Source: JBMONI01 sp049324575
GTDB taxonomy: Bacteria; Omnitrophota; Omnitrophia; Omnitrophales; Aquincolibacteriaceae
Direction of reading: 5' to 3'
DNA: 64,000 nucleotides
Assembly: GCA_049324575.1 (NCBI GenBank)
Contig: JBMONI010000004.1
Location: forward strand, 97,964-161,963
Made by a program: the position numbers and the translations under genes. Below are positions 51,446-59,584 of the stretch, one piece after another. Numbering within the stretch: the stretch's first letter is position 1; each line of letters begins with the position of its first letter. Below the pieces are notes generated by a model that was not told where the DNA came from, made no database searches, and was given only the letters and a program-made list of their open reading frames with translations.

Positions 51446-52627
51446 CCTCCGATATTCATTCAGGGCAAAACGGTCCGTCATACCGGCCAGATAGTCGCAA
51501 ATCGCTCTTGGAGGGCCGTCTTTTTTGAACCGATCCCGAACTTCTCGGGGAAGTTGTCCAAAATCCGATCGATAAGCGCTAAAAAGCTTTTTGACAAAGC
51601 CCTGGACCTTCTCTGTCATGCGCAGCACATGCGCATGCTGATAAAGCTTTTTATAAAGGAACTCCTTCAATTCCTGATGGGGTTCCGTTAGCCCAGCCGA
51701 CAGCGTAATGATCGGAGCCCGGGTCCCCTGCAACGCCTTAAGGCTATCGATACGGTAACGGCGGATCTTGGCTAAAGAGGTCTGAAAGACATCGGCTACC
51801 AGATGGTTGATCAAAAGCCGTATAATGAGCTTGATCCTGTGTTCACGGTCGATCCGGGGATACCTTTTCCGACAATAGCATTTGGCTTCACACCACAAGG
51901 AAAGGCGGTTTACCTGGCCCTCGGTTAAAAGGCCGGACCGCAACCCGTCATCAAGGTCGTGACTGGTATAAGCGATCTCATCTGCCCGGTCGACTAAATC
52001 GGCCTCAAGGCTCCGGAAGCAACGGCCTTGTTCCCGGCTCAGGATCTCGGGATGCTTCTTGAGTCCTTCCAGGGTCTCATACGTGAGGTTCAATCCGGGA
52101 AATTCCTGATAATTATCCTCCAGGTCTTCGACCAATCGCAGCGTGTGGAGATTGTGCTCAAACCCGCCGTCGTTTTTCATCATTTCCTGCAAAGCCCATT
52201 CCCCGGCATGGCCAAAGGGGCCATGGCCGAGATCATGCGCAAGCGCGATCGCTTCGACGAGATCTTCGTTCAAGCGCAGCATTCGAGCCATAGAGCGCGC
52301 GATCTGACAGGTCTCCAAGGTATGGGTCAGCCGTGTCCGGTAATGATCGCCCTCATGGTTGATAAAAACCTGAGTTTTGTATTGCAAACGCCGGAACGCC
52401 GCCGTGTGCAGAATGCGATCACGGTCTCTTTGGAAGGGGGTGCGCCAGGCGTGTTCTTTTTCGGGATAACGACGGCCCCGCGAAGCAGCGCTGTGGACCG
52501 CATAAGGAGCAAGGATTTTCTCTTCGATCTTTTGATAGGAAAGACGAGTATGGTGGAAATGCCCCCGACCGATTCGCGTTCTGGCAAACACGAAAGCACA
52601 CGACCCGCGTCCCGATTTCTTTACCAC
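51419..52627 (-). CDS. dGTPase-like HD-domain protein
   Basis: 402-residue member of the deoxyguanosinetriphosphate triphosphohydrolase-like family, which removes triphosphate from dNTPs. TPFQRDRDRILHTAAFRRL, RLTHTLETCQIAR, AHDLGHGPFGHAGE with the HD pair, and DEIAYTSHDLDDG are all present, so the metal site looks intact. Start uncertain: GTG 52627 has GGAGG 4 nt upstream, while GTG 52669 would overlap the ATPase gene. Confidence 0.92.
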   Translation of the reverse strand: MVKKSGRGSCAFVFARTRIGRGHFHHTRLSYQKIEEKILAPYAVHSAASRGRRYPEKEHAWRTPFQRDRDRILHTAAFRRLQYKTQVFINHEGDHYRTRLTHTLETCQIARSMARMLRLNEDLVEAIALAHDLGHGPFGHAGEWALQEMMKNDGGFEHNLHTLRLVEDLEDNYQEFPGLNLTYETLEGLKKHPEILSREQGRCFRSLEADLVDRADEIAYTSHDLDDGLRSGLLTEGQVNRLSLWCEAKCYCRKRYPRIDREHRIKLIIRLLINHLVADVFQTSLAKIRRYRIDSLKALQGTRAPIITLSAGLTEPHQELKEFLYKKLYQHAHVLRMTEKVQGFVKKLFSAYRSDFGQLPREVRDRFKKDGPPRAICDYLAGMTDRFALNEYRRLFEFSEEV

Positions 52628-52650
52628 AACCCCTCCGTCAGGAGGCCCGA

Positions 52651-54381
52651 TCAGCTCGCGACAGTCCACAAAGGCAGCTCGGGAACCACAAACCCAAGCG
52701 CCTCTTTCGTAAAAGCGATCTTATCGATCCCCGGCACAACCGGCATCAGATCATAGGCGGTCAACACGTCATTGAGATCGTTCAACTCCCAGATCATCAC
52801 GCCGGCCTCCTGGGCTAGCAAACGGGCATTCTGATCGATCCCATAGACGGTAATGAGGAACTTTTTCTCAAAACGTTGTCGGGTTTTTTTTAAAAGCTTC
52901 AAAAGATAGATGACATCTTCCTCGCGAACAAAACCTGAAGGGACATAAAAAAGCCACTTGGAAGAACGGCTCTTGGCGTAAAAAAGGGCGTCTCCAGCCC
53001 CTTGATCTCGGCGAAGCATCTCGGTAAAACAGGGCATTTTCATTTGGCGATCCTTTAATTCGACAAAGTCGTTGCGGAACCGGCCGAGCAGCTTCTCGAC
53101 AAGCTGGGCGATCGGCTGACGCGTATGTTCAAGGAACTCCCGGTACATACGGTCCAGTTCCGATTCCGTCTTTTCAGTAAAAGCCGCTTCATCGAAAAAG
53201 CGAAGCGAAACATTCGTGAAGATCTGCCGGACCCAGAAGCGGAACAAAGCGTCTTCCATGCTATAAAAAGACCCCCGCCGCACCACCCATTCCTCGGCCA
53301 CAAGCCGCGCGAGGATCTTTTTCGTCTCCACTTGATTTCTCTGGATCGCCGCCGCGATGGCGGAAACTTTCTTGCGGCCCGAGCTGATCGCGACAAGGGC
53401 ATGCACGTACGGGGCGCTATTTTTGGAAAACCGGCGGCAGTCCTGCATCCTTCGTTCATAGATCCAGAAGATCCGCCCTCGCCGATCAAAAAGCTCACGA
53501 TGCAATGCCTTCAAAAGTTTTTCGGCCGGGATCTTCACCCCTGACGATCCTCCCCCCTGTTCGTGCGTTATGAGGGCAACCGGATAAATCGTTCGTAATT
53601 GCTCGAGCACAAGGTCCATATGAACCGGGAATCCTCCGGTCATATACCGAAGAAAATAACTTTGATGATGAGAAAGATCGATCGCGGGATGATGCTGGCG
53701 AAGATAACGTATCGTTTCGGCAAAATTCAAAGGACGAAGCTCAAGGATCTCGAACTGCCCGAAAAGCAATGATAGCTTTTCGCCGAGGATCTGAGCGGCT
53801 CTTTCGGTCCGGGAACTCGAAAGCACATAGAGAACATTTTTGCTGGTCGTGATCGCTTTCCCGAATACCGAAAAAGGGTCCCCTACCGGAAGATTTTCCA
53901 GCAGGTCGAACTCGTCCAGGACCAGAACGAACTTTTTCCCGCAATCCTCGGCCAGACAATTCGGCAAGGCAAGGATCTCTTGCAATACGGCCGCAGGACG
54001 CTCGCCCTTCCTGAGCATTTTTCGGATCAAATGAAGGCGCTCCATCGTGCGGACAGACGGCTGAAGCAAGGGCAAATGCATTTCAGGAAGGCTTTCCTGC
54101 TTTTCGAACTTGTCGGCGCCCATCCCCAGGTTCGGGATCAAGGCGCGGATCCACAGATCGGCAAAATGTTCCAAGCTGAGGAAATCGAGATGAAGAAAAA
54201 CGACGTGGATATCAGGAACCGGTCCGCAATCCCGAGCTAACCCCGCGAGCAGCGAGGTCTTTCCGACCCCTTCCGGCCCGAGGATCGCTATATTCTGGCG
54301 ATACCCCTTACGGATCGATTGGACGCGGTTGAGGACCTGCAACCTGATCGCGTCCCGGTCCCAAATAAGTCCCTTTGACAT
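52651..54381 (-). CDS. Archaeal-type AAA ATPase with winged-helix C-terminus
   Basis: 576-residue P-loop ATPase of the STAND-like 'archaeal ATPase' group. Walker A GPEGVGKTS (35-43), Walker B VLVLDEFD (about 160-167), a sensor stretch VLYVLSSSRTERA, then a winged-helix segment (about 320-390, KKVSAIAAAIQRNQVETKKIL) and a DUF234-like C-terminal region (about 390-576). Such proteins are common in archaea, sporadic in bacteria, and function is mostly unknown. ATG 54381 has AAGAG about 6 nt upstream; an ATG nine codons earlier is less likely. Confidence 0.8.
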   Translation of the reverse strand: MSKGLIWDRDAIRLQVLNRVQSIRKGYRQNIAILGPEGVGKTSLLAGLARDCGPVPDIHVVFLHLDFLSLEHFADLWIRALIPNLGMGADKFEKQESLPEMHLPLLQPSVRTMERLHLIRKMLRKGERPAAVLQEILALPNCLAEDCGKKFVLVLDEFDLLENLPVGDPFSVFGKAITTSKNVLYVLSSSRTERAAQILGEKLSLLFGQFEILELRPLNFAETIRYLRQHHPAIDLSHHQSYFLRYMTGGFPVHMDLVLEQLRTIYPVALITHEQGGGSSGVKIPAEKLLKALHRELFDRRGRIFWIYERRMQDCRRFSKNSAPYVHALVAISSGRKKVSAIAAAIQRNQVETKKILARLVAEEWVVRRGSFYSMEDALFRFWVRQIFTNVSLRFFDEAAFTEKTESELDRMYREFLEHTRQPIAQLVEKLLGRFRNDFVELKDRQMKMPCFTEMLRRDQGAGDALFYAKSRSSKWLFYVPSGFVREEDVIYLLKLLKKTRQRFEKKFLITVYGIDQNARLLAQEAGVMIWELNDLNDVLTAYDLMPVVPGIDKIAFTKEALGFVVPELPLWTVAS

Positions 54382-54595
54382 GGGCACTCTTTTGAAAATT
54401 AAAAACAATGATCGTTCGGTTGACGAAAGGCGGGAGAAAACCTCTCAAGAAATTACAGAAACAATAAATTCAAGCTTGCCTGCGCGATCTCTCCTGCCGA
54501 CAGCGTTTATCTTATGCTTCTGAACATGGAAAGCAAGATAATTTTCAGATTTTTTTTGATGGGAAATCTTAAAAAAAATTTTCCATTGACAAGGT

Positions 54596-57088
54596 TCACC
54601 AGACCACTTCAAAGATCTGGAATCCGTCCTTCCGTTCTCCGCTGTCCGCACGGTAAACAGTCCGAAAATGGGACAATCCTCTGCCCTCCGCATAAAAAAG
54701 ACGGAAAAGAATCGACCGGATCATCCGGCGGTCGGCAAGCACCGACTCATATTCGATTCCCCGCTGATAAACAAGCGCGGAAACATCGAGGAGGTTTTTT
54801 GAATTCGGGATTTCTTCCAGCCCCGCATCCACGCTCACAAAAAGGCTGTATGGTTCTCCACGGATCCCTTGCGCCGGGTTTTCAATACGGCTTTCTTTAG
54901 TCACGAGATCGACCACGAGCCCGTTCTCAAAAAGGATTTCGCTCCCCTGAGTCGATCTTGTTTTCGCATAAGACTGATATTTCATGAATCCGTCGGAAAT
55001 TTCGTTCAGCCGGCGGAGGGAATGCTCCTTGCGACTAAACGGATTGCGGACTCGCCCCAGACTTTCTTCATGAAATCGTTCTGCCTTGGCGAAATTCCAG
55101 CCCGCAACAAACGAAAGAGCCAGCACTTGGTCGACCATCTCGTCATAAAGGTAAATAAACGCGGGACCCGGGGCTGCGGCCCCAAACAAGGCGTTCCGAA
55201 GGGCCTCTCGGTCTATTCCTTCCCACGCCACGATCTGCCGCCTAGCTTCCTCCGGCGAAAGATCTAGAAGCTGCTCGATCCGTTCGATGGCTTTACGAGT
55301 TGAAAGACCTCCCTCTTCGAGCAATTCGACCGCGCGATTCCCGCCCGCATACATCATCCGAAGGATCCGGAGTGCTTTTTCCTCATCGGCCTCCATAAAA
55401 AACCGGGCCAGCCAGTAACACTCGGGTTGATGCTGACTCGCACCATCGGCAATCACAGCACGTTCAGCAATCGACGTAATGAAATGACCGGGTGGCCACC
55501 AGCTATAAACCACCGAATGCTCCGGCGTTTTTTCGCGAAGGACCTGCAGTGATCGGAACCAATCATCATTCATGATCGGCTCTTGACTCATCGAAACGGC
55601 ATGGGCGTAGAGGAACCCCATCGGCAAAAGCAGCGCAAGCCAAAGTCCTGTAAGCGCCATCTTGAAAATTTTTTGAAAACGGGGCCACCGGCCCACAAAC
55701 CACGCCGTCATTTCAAAAACGAAATCGGTCGCGAAAGCAACTCCGATCGCAAAGGGGATGGAGAACAAGATCGAGAATCTTTCCGTCCGAAGCGCGAGGA
55801 TCAATAGCGGCAACGCAAGCGACCAAAGAAGCCCCCAGATCGCCAAGGATTCCCATGCTTTTTGAGCCAAACGGCGCCAACCATAACCGATCCAGCCCAA
55901 CAAAACTGCCGTAAAGGTCGTGGGATTCGCGATAAGATGGATAAGCTTGGCGATCCCGATCGAACGCGTTTCTCCGACGGTAAGAAAAATATTCGGCCAT
56001 AGGTTGGTTTCCATGCCCGCAAATTTAGGAAGGGCCGTGATGGCTTCCCGGACTGATGACGCAAGTCCTGATGGGGTCATGAGAAGCGTAAATCCAAGAC
56101 CGCTGCTAAGAAGGTAAAATCCCAGAAACCGTAAGGGGGTCCACCGGATATTCAGGGGCCGGACCCAGGTGATGGCTTTTGCGCTCAAAGTCAGCCAACC
56201 AACGATCAGAAAAATCCATAGCCAGCCGTTCCAGAAAAGCGCGTAAAAACTCGTTAAAAATCCGGCACCAATGGCGGCCCAATTCCTTTTGCCTCCGCGG
56301 ATCCCCTGAAAAACAAGCGCAAGGATCGCAAAAGGAAAGACATAGTTATAAGGATCGGTGTCATACCAGCCATAAAATCCCCGTTGAATCGCCACCGGAG
56401 AAATCAACAAAACCATGGCGGCAATCAACAAAGCCGGTTGAGAGCGCCGCAACACGTTCGCAAACCAGTAAAACGTAAGGAGGATCGGCAGAAGAAGAAG
56501 TACCGGAACCCATCCCAGGACTTCCATTCGGTCGAGATCTTTAGCAAACAGCGAAATGACACGAAAAAACACCGCTCCCACGTACGGATGTAAATTGTCG
56601 AAGGACCAGACCCCTTTCGGCCATAATCGGAATCGGTTGAAGAACCGACCCTCCTTCATCTGGGGGCTAAGCGCCCCATGATCCAGGATTTGGTTGGTCA
56701 GATGCAAATAGTAATAAGGATCGGCTTCGAGCAAATAAGTGCGCGATCGTTTTGAGGCAGAACGGCCTTTTTTGCCTTCAAGCTTCTGCACCGTGGCTTC
56801 GAACTGTGCCGCATCCGTTTTTCTGATCGAAGCCGCCTGGCCCGCCGCCAGGGTACGCGCCACTTCCGTAGGCATCTGAGGGTTCGCCGTTTCGATCTGA
56901 GCCTGGATCTGGTTCCGAATACGTTCCAAAACCATGGCTTCCGCTTGGGTGCGCGGGATGCCGGGGCGATAGTAGAAACCATGAACCGAGTATGTCCGGA
57001 AATAAGCTCCTATGAGGAACAATCCGAGGAAAGCCCCCCCCCAAAGCATCCTTGACCGAAGGCTCGGCATCGTAGATATCCTTTTCAT
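54596..57088 (-). CDS. STT3/PglB-type oligosaccharyltransferase
   Basis: 830-residue membrane glycosyltransferase (GT66) that moves a lipid-linked glycan to Asn of N-x-S/T sequons. About 12 membrane segments lie in residues 15-500. Catalytic acidic motifs are visible as LEADPYYYLHL (about 118-128) and WYDTDPYNYVFP (about 238-249). The usual WWDYG signature, which reads the sequon, appears as WWPPGHF (about 529-535). A periplasmic domain follows to the end. ATG 57088 has no ribosome site; ATG 57070 (M7) has AAGGA 9 nt upstream. Divergent from a GT2 gene 41 nt away. Confidence 0.9.
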   Translation of the reverse strand: MKRISTMPSLRSRMLWGGAFLGLFLIGAYFRTYSVHGFYYRPGIPRTQAEAMVLERIRNQIQAQIETANPQMPTEVARTLAAGQAASIRKTDAAQFEATVQKLEGKKGRSASKRSRTYLLEADPYYYLHLTNQILDHGALSPQMKEGRFFNRFRLWPKGVWSFDNLHPYVGAVFFRVISLFAKDLDRMEVLGWVPVLLLLPILLTFYWFANVLRRSQPALLIAAMVLLISPVAIQRGFYGWYDTDPYNYVFPFAILALVFQGIRGGKRNWAAIGAGFLTSFYALFWNGWLWIFLIVGWLTLSAKAITWVRPLNIRWTPLRFLGFYLLSSGLGFTLLMTPSGLASSVREAITALPKFAGMETNLWPNIFLTVGETRSIGIAKLIHLIANPTTFTAVLLGWIGYGWRRLAQKAWESLAIWGLLWSLALPLLILALRTERFSILFSIPFAIGVAFATDFVFEMTAWFVGRWPRFQKIFKMALTGLWLALLLPMGFLYAHAVSMSQEPIMNDDWFRSLQVLREKTPEHSVVYSWWPPGHFITSIAERAVIADGASQHQPECYWLARFFMEADEEKALRILRMMYAGGNRAVELLEEGGLSTRKAIERIEQLLDLSPEEARRQIVAWEGIDREALRNALFGAAAPGPAFIYLYDEMVDQVLALSFVAGWNFAKAERFHEESLGRVRNPFSRKEHSLRRLNEISDGFMKYQSYAKTRSTQGSEILFENGLVVDLVTKESRIENPAQGIRGEPYSLFVSVDAGLEEIPNSKNLLDVSALVYQRGIEYESVLADRRMIRSILFRLFYAEGRGLSHFRTVYRADSGERKDGFQIFEVVW

Positions 57089-57095
57089 GTTTTAC

Positions 57096-57125
57096 TTGAA
57101 CGAATCGGAAATGAAACCATAATAT
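57096..57125 (+). promoter_or_regulatory. Candidate promoter of the GT2/DUF2304 pair
   Basis: TTGAAC (57096-57101), 18-nt spacer, TAATAT (57120-57125). The -10 box ends 4 nt before ATG 57130, so the transcript would start at or just inside the start codon. No Shine-Dalgarno precedes the ATG. Confidence 0.4.
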
Positions 57126-57129
57126 ACTT

Positions 57130-57855
57130 ATGCAACGCCGTTCAGATACGCTTTTGATCCTTCCCGCCTACAATGAGGCCAGCACTCTACCCGGTCTCAT
57201 CCAAGAGATCCGTTCGAGTCTCTCCGACCTGGACATTCTTGTGATCAACGACGGTTCAACGGACAATACCGCCGAGATTTGTCAAAAAAACCGCGTCGAC
57301 TGTATCGACCTCCCCTACAATCTCGGGATCGGAGGAGCGGTCCAGACGGGCTTGCAATTCGCACGTGATCTCGACTACCCTGCCGCGGTCCAAATCGACA
57401 GCGACGGCCAGCATGATCCACGCTATGTCGGCGATTTGCTTACAGCCCTACGCGGCGCAAAAGCCGATCTTGTGATCGGAAGCCGTTTCCTCGGCCCGGC
57501 TAAAGGCTTCCAATCCACGGCGGCCCGCCGGGTCGGAATCTCGTTCTTCTCAGCGCTTTTAGGCCTTCTCACTGGGATCCCCGTCCACGATCCCACTTCG
57601 GGATTCCGCGCTTTCAATCGTCGTTCAATTGAGATCTTTGCCGAAAACTATCCGATCGATTTTCCGGAACCTGAATCTCTTCTTTTGGCCAGATTCTTCG
57701 GCCTCCGAACACTTGAAGTCCCGGTCCTCATGCGCCCTCGTCAAGGCGGCGCATCATCCATCCGTTCTTTTAAGACCCTTTACTATATGGTGAAAGTGAC
57801 TTTGGCTATCGGGATCGATCTTTTCAAAAATTACAAACAAGGAGCACAATCATGA
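57130..57855 (+). CDS. Polyprenyl-phosphate glycosyltransferase (GT2, DPM1-like)
   Basis: 241-residue GT-A enzyme that probably loads a sugar from a nucleotide donor onto undecaprenyl phosphate. LPAYNEASTLPGLI, VINDGSTDNTAE, QIDSDGQHDP (DxD site, about 97-106) and VIGSRFLGP are family signatures. No C-terminal membrane hairpin, so it likely relies on the DUF2304 partner, which overlaps it by 4 nt. Its divergent neighbour is the STT3 enzyme, which needs such lipid-linked sugars. Confidence 0.92.
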   Translation: MQRRSDTLLILPAYNEASTLPGLIQEIRSSLSDLDILVINDGSTDNTAEICQKNRVDCIDLPYNLGIGGAVQTGLQFARDLDYPAAVQIDSDGQHDPRYVGDLLTALRGAKADLVIGSRFLGPAKGFQSTAARRVGISFFSALLGLLTGIPVHDPTSGFRAFNRRSIEIFAENYPIDFPEPESLLLARFFGLRTLEVPVLMRPRQGGASSIRSFKTLYYMVKVTLAIGIDLFKNYKQGAQS

Positions 57856-58202
57856 ACGCCCGCTTCTTTGCCATCGCTGTTGCCTGCGCCGTTTTTTTCT
57901 TTGTCATCGAACTCATCCGGCGACAAAAAATGACCTTTAAGTATGCTCTGGGTTGGCTGGCCGGATCTGCCTTGGTCCTTGGCTTTGCGATCTTCGATCA
58001 AGCGCTTCGTCGTATCGCCACCGCGGCCGGATTCGTCCTGACCAGCAACTTTGTCTTCTTCTTACTGCTGGTCTTTTTCGTCCTTTTGTCCCTTTCATTG
58101 ACCGTTTATATCAATGAGCAGAATACACGAAGTGAACAACTGGCCCAAAAACTCGGCACGATCGAGCTCAAGCTTAAAAAACTCCTAGAATCCAGATCTT
58201 AA
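57852..58202 (+). CDS. DUF2304 family membrane protein
   Basis: 116 residues with three membrane segments (about 3-19, 31-48, 63-86) and a charged coiled-coil tail (NEQNTRSEQLAQKLGTIELK). DUF2304 proteins commonly follow GT2 polyprenyl-phosphate transferases and are thought to anchor or assist them. ATGA overlap with the GT2 gene; the 3' end overlaps the convergent TPR gene by 18 nt. Confidence 0.88.
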   Translation: MNARFFAIAVACAVFFFVIELIRRQKMTFKYALGWLAGSALVLGFAIFDQALRRIATAAGFVLTSNFVFFLLLVFFVLLSLSLTVYINEQNTRSEQLAQKLGTIELKLKKLLESRS

Positions 58203-59003
58203 GCCCCCTTGATCGTTCCTCCGGCTTCCAGTCCCCGATTCCGAGACGCCCGCCGCTGCGGAAGAGGGGTGGCTTGAGGAGGATACCGGAAGAGTCGCGC
58301 CTCCCGAACTCTCCGGACCGCTGTCAGTCGCCATGCCGGCCGGGCCAAACGGATTGAGACCGTTCTGTCGGAGTAAATTTTCGATCTGCAACGCCATTTC
58401 TTCTCGACCCAAGGCGCGTAACCGCGAGATCGGCTCCAAGGTCATCTCGGGTTTTTTAAGTTCGAGATAGGCCAAGCCCAGCCCGTAAAATCCTTCCGGA
58501 AAATCCGGATGGATTTCCGTGACCTTTCGGAAAAATCCTTCAGCAATCTCCGGCCGATGACGATCCGTTAATTCAATCCATCCAAGTCCAAAATAGGCCC
58601 GGCCATTTTTCGGATCGATCTCGATCGCCTTCTGATAATATTCTGCAGCCTGTTCGTATTCCCCATCAGCTTCCATATAGAGGGTGCCCAGATTCAAATA
58701 AGGTTCTACATAACCGGGATTGATCGCGATCGCTTTTTCAAACGCTAAGATCGCATCCGTCGACTCTGTTCGCTTACGCATGTGCGCCACACCCTCGAAA
58801 TTATAGGCGGGCGCAAATGAAGGATCGATCTTTTTCATCTGATTAAAGGCCTCGATCGCCTCATCATATTGGCCGATCTCCATCCGATGCATCCCCTCTT
58901 CATACAATCGCTTCAAATCGGAGTCCTGCGCAGCGTTTGCAAAAGACGCCCCGTACAAATTTACCAAAATCCAAATCAGGGGAAACGCAAATCGGGGGTT
59001 CAT
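58185..59003 (-). CDS. Exported TPR-repeat protein
   Basis: 272 residues: signal peptide 1-24, five or six TPR units (about 30-205, e.g. YVEPYLNLGTLYMEADGEYE), and a low-complexity Ser/Gly tail (about 225-272). Last gene of the pseudopilus operon, overlapping the GspM-like gene by 4 nt. TPR proteins in type II or type IV pilus systems (PilF/PilW-like) help assemble outer-membrane secretins; that role is inferred from context only. Confidence 0.8.
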   Translation of the reverse strand: MNPRFAFPLIWILVNLYGASFANAAQDSDLKRLYEEGMHRMEIGQYDEAIEAFNQMKKIDPSFAPAYNFEGVAHMRKRTESTDAILAFEKAIAINPGYVEPYLNLGTLYMEADGEYEQAAEYYQKAIEIDPKNGRAYFGLGWIELTDRHRPEIAEGFFRKVTEIHPDFPEGFYGLGLAYLELKKPEMTLEPISRLRALGREEMALQIENLLRQNGLNPFGPAGMATDSGPESSGGATLPVSSSSHPSSAAAGVSESGTGSRRNDQGGLRSGF

Positions 59004-59584
59004 GCTGCGACCGGCTTTTCAGGGATCGATTCAGCTTTAATGAGGGTCCGGGCAATATCCATTTCGCATTCGAGGATATCCCCCTTTTTTGATTTAGGAA
59101 CGAATTTATAATGCGTGATCTGAAAAAGATAATCGGATTCTTCCAGCATATTCATGAACGAAAGAACGTCTTCCAACCCCCCCTCGCATTTGAGTTTCGT
59201 CGTATATTCCTGGAAAACAGGGTTCTCCTTGACATCCCCCGGACTCACGTTGAGGATGCTCACCTGTTGCTGCTCGGCAAAGATCTCGATCTTTTTCAAA
59301 AGCTCCCCGATGATCTCCTCTCTTGATCTCGCGCCGGAATCAAGGTAGTCACTGTACATATGATATTCTTCCATGATCCGGTCTTCGAAAGAAAGGATCC
59401 GAAGATTTCTTCGTGCTGTTTCCTGTTTGGCCGCAATCTCCGCATCCAGCACCTGGAGCCGAGACACGATCGGCCCAAGGACAATCAGGTCCATTAACGC
59501 AATAAAGACACAAATCGCCGCAATAATCAGGAGGATCCGTCCAATCGGGCTCAGGTCCGCATAGACCTTGCCAAGGTCAACCAT
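59000..59584 (-). CDS. PilO/GspM-like inner-membrane protein
   Basis: 194 residues with one membrane segment near the N-terminus (about 13-36), a coiled coil (about 40-75), and a ferredoxin-like periplasmic domain (about 90-185). This is the PilO/GspM layout. ATG 59584 sits 4 nt after GGGGAGGGG; an ATG 14 codons upstream is inside the GspL gene. Eight-nt overlap with gspL. It is expected to pair with the PilN-like part of that protein to form the assembly platform. Confidence 0.8.
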   Translation of the reverse strand: MVDLGKVYADLSPIGRILLIIAAICVFIALMDLIVLGPIVSRLQVLDAEIAAKQETARRNLRILSFEDRIMEEYHMYSDYLDSGARSREEIIGELLKKIEIFAEQQQVSILNVSPGDVKENPVFQEYTTKLKCEGGLEDVLSFMNMLEESDYLFQITHYKFVPKSKKGDILECEMDIARTLIKAESIPEKPVAA

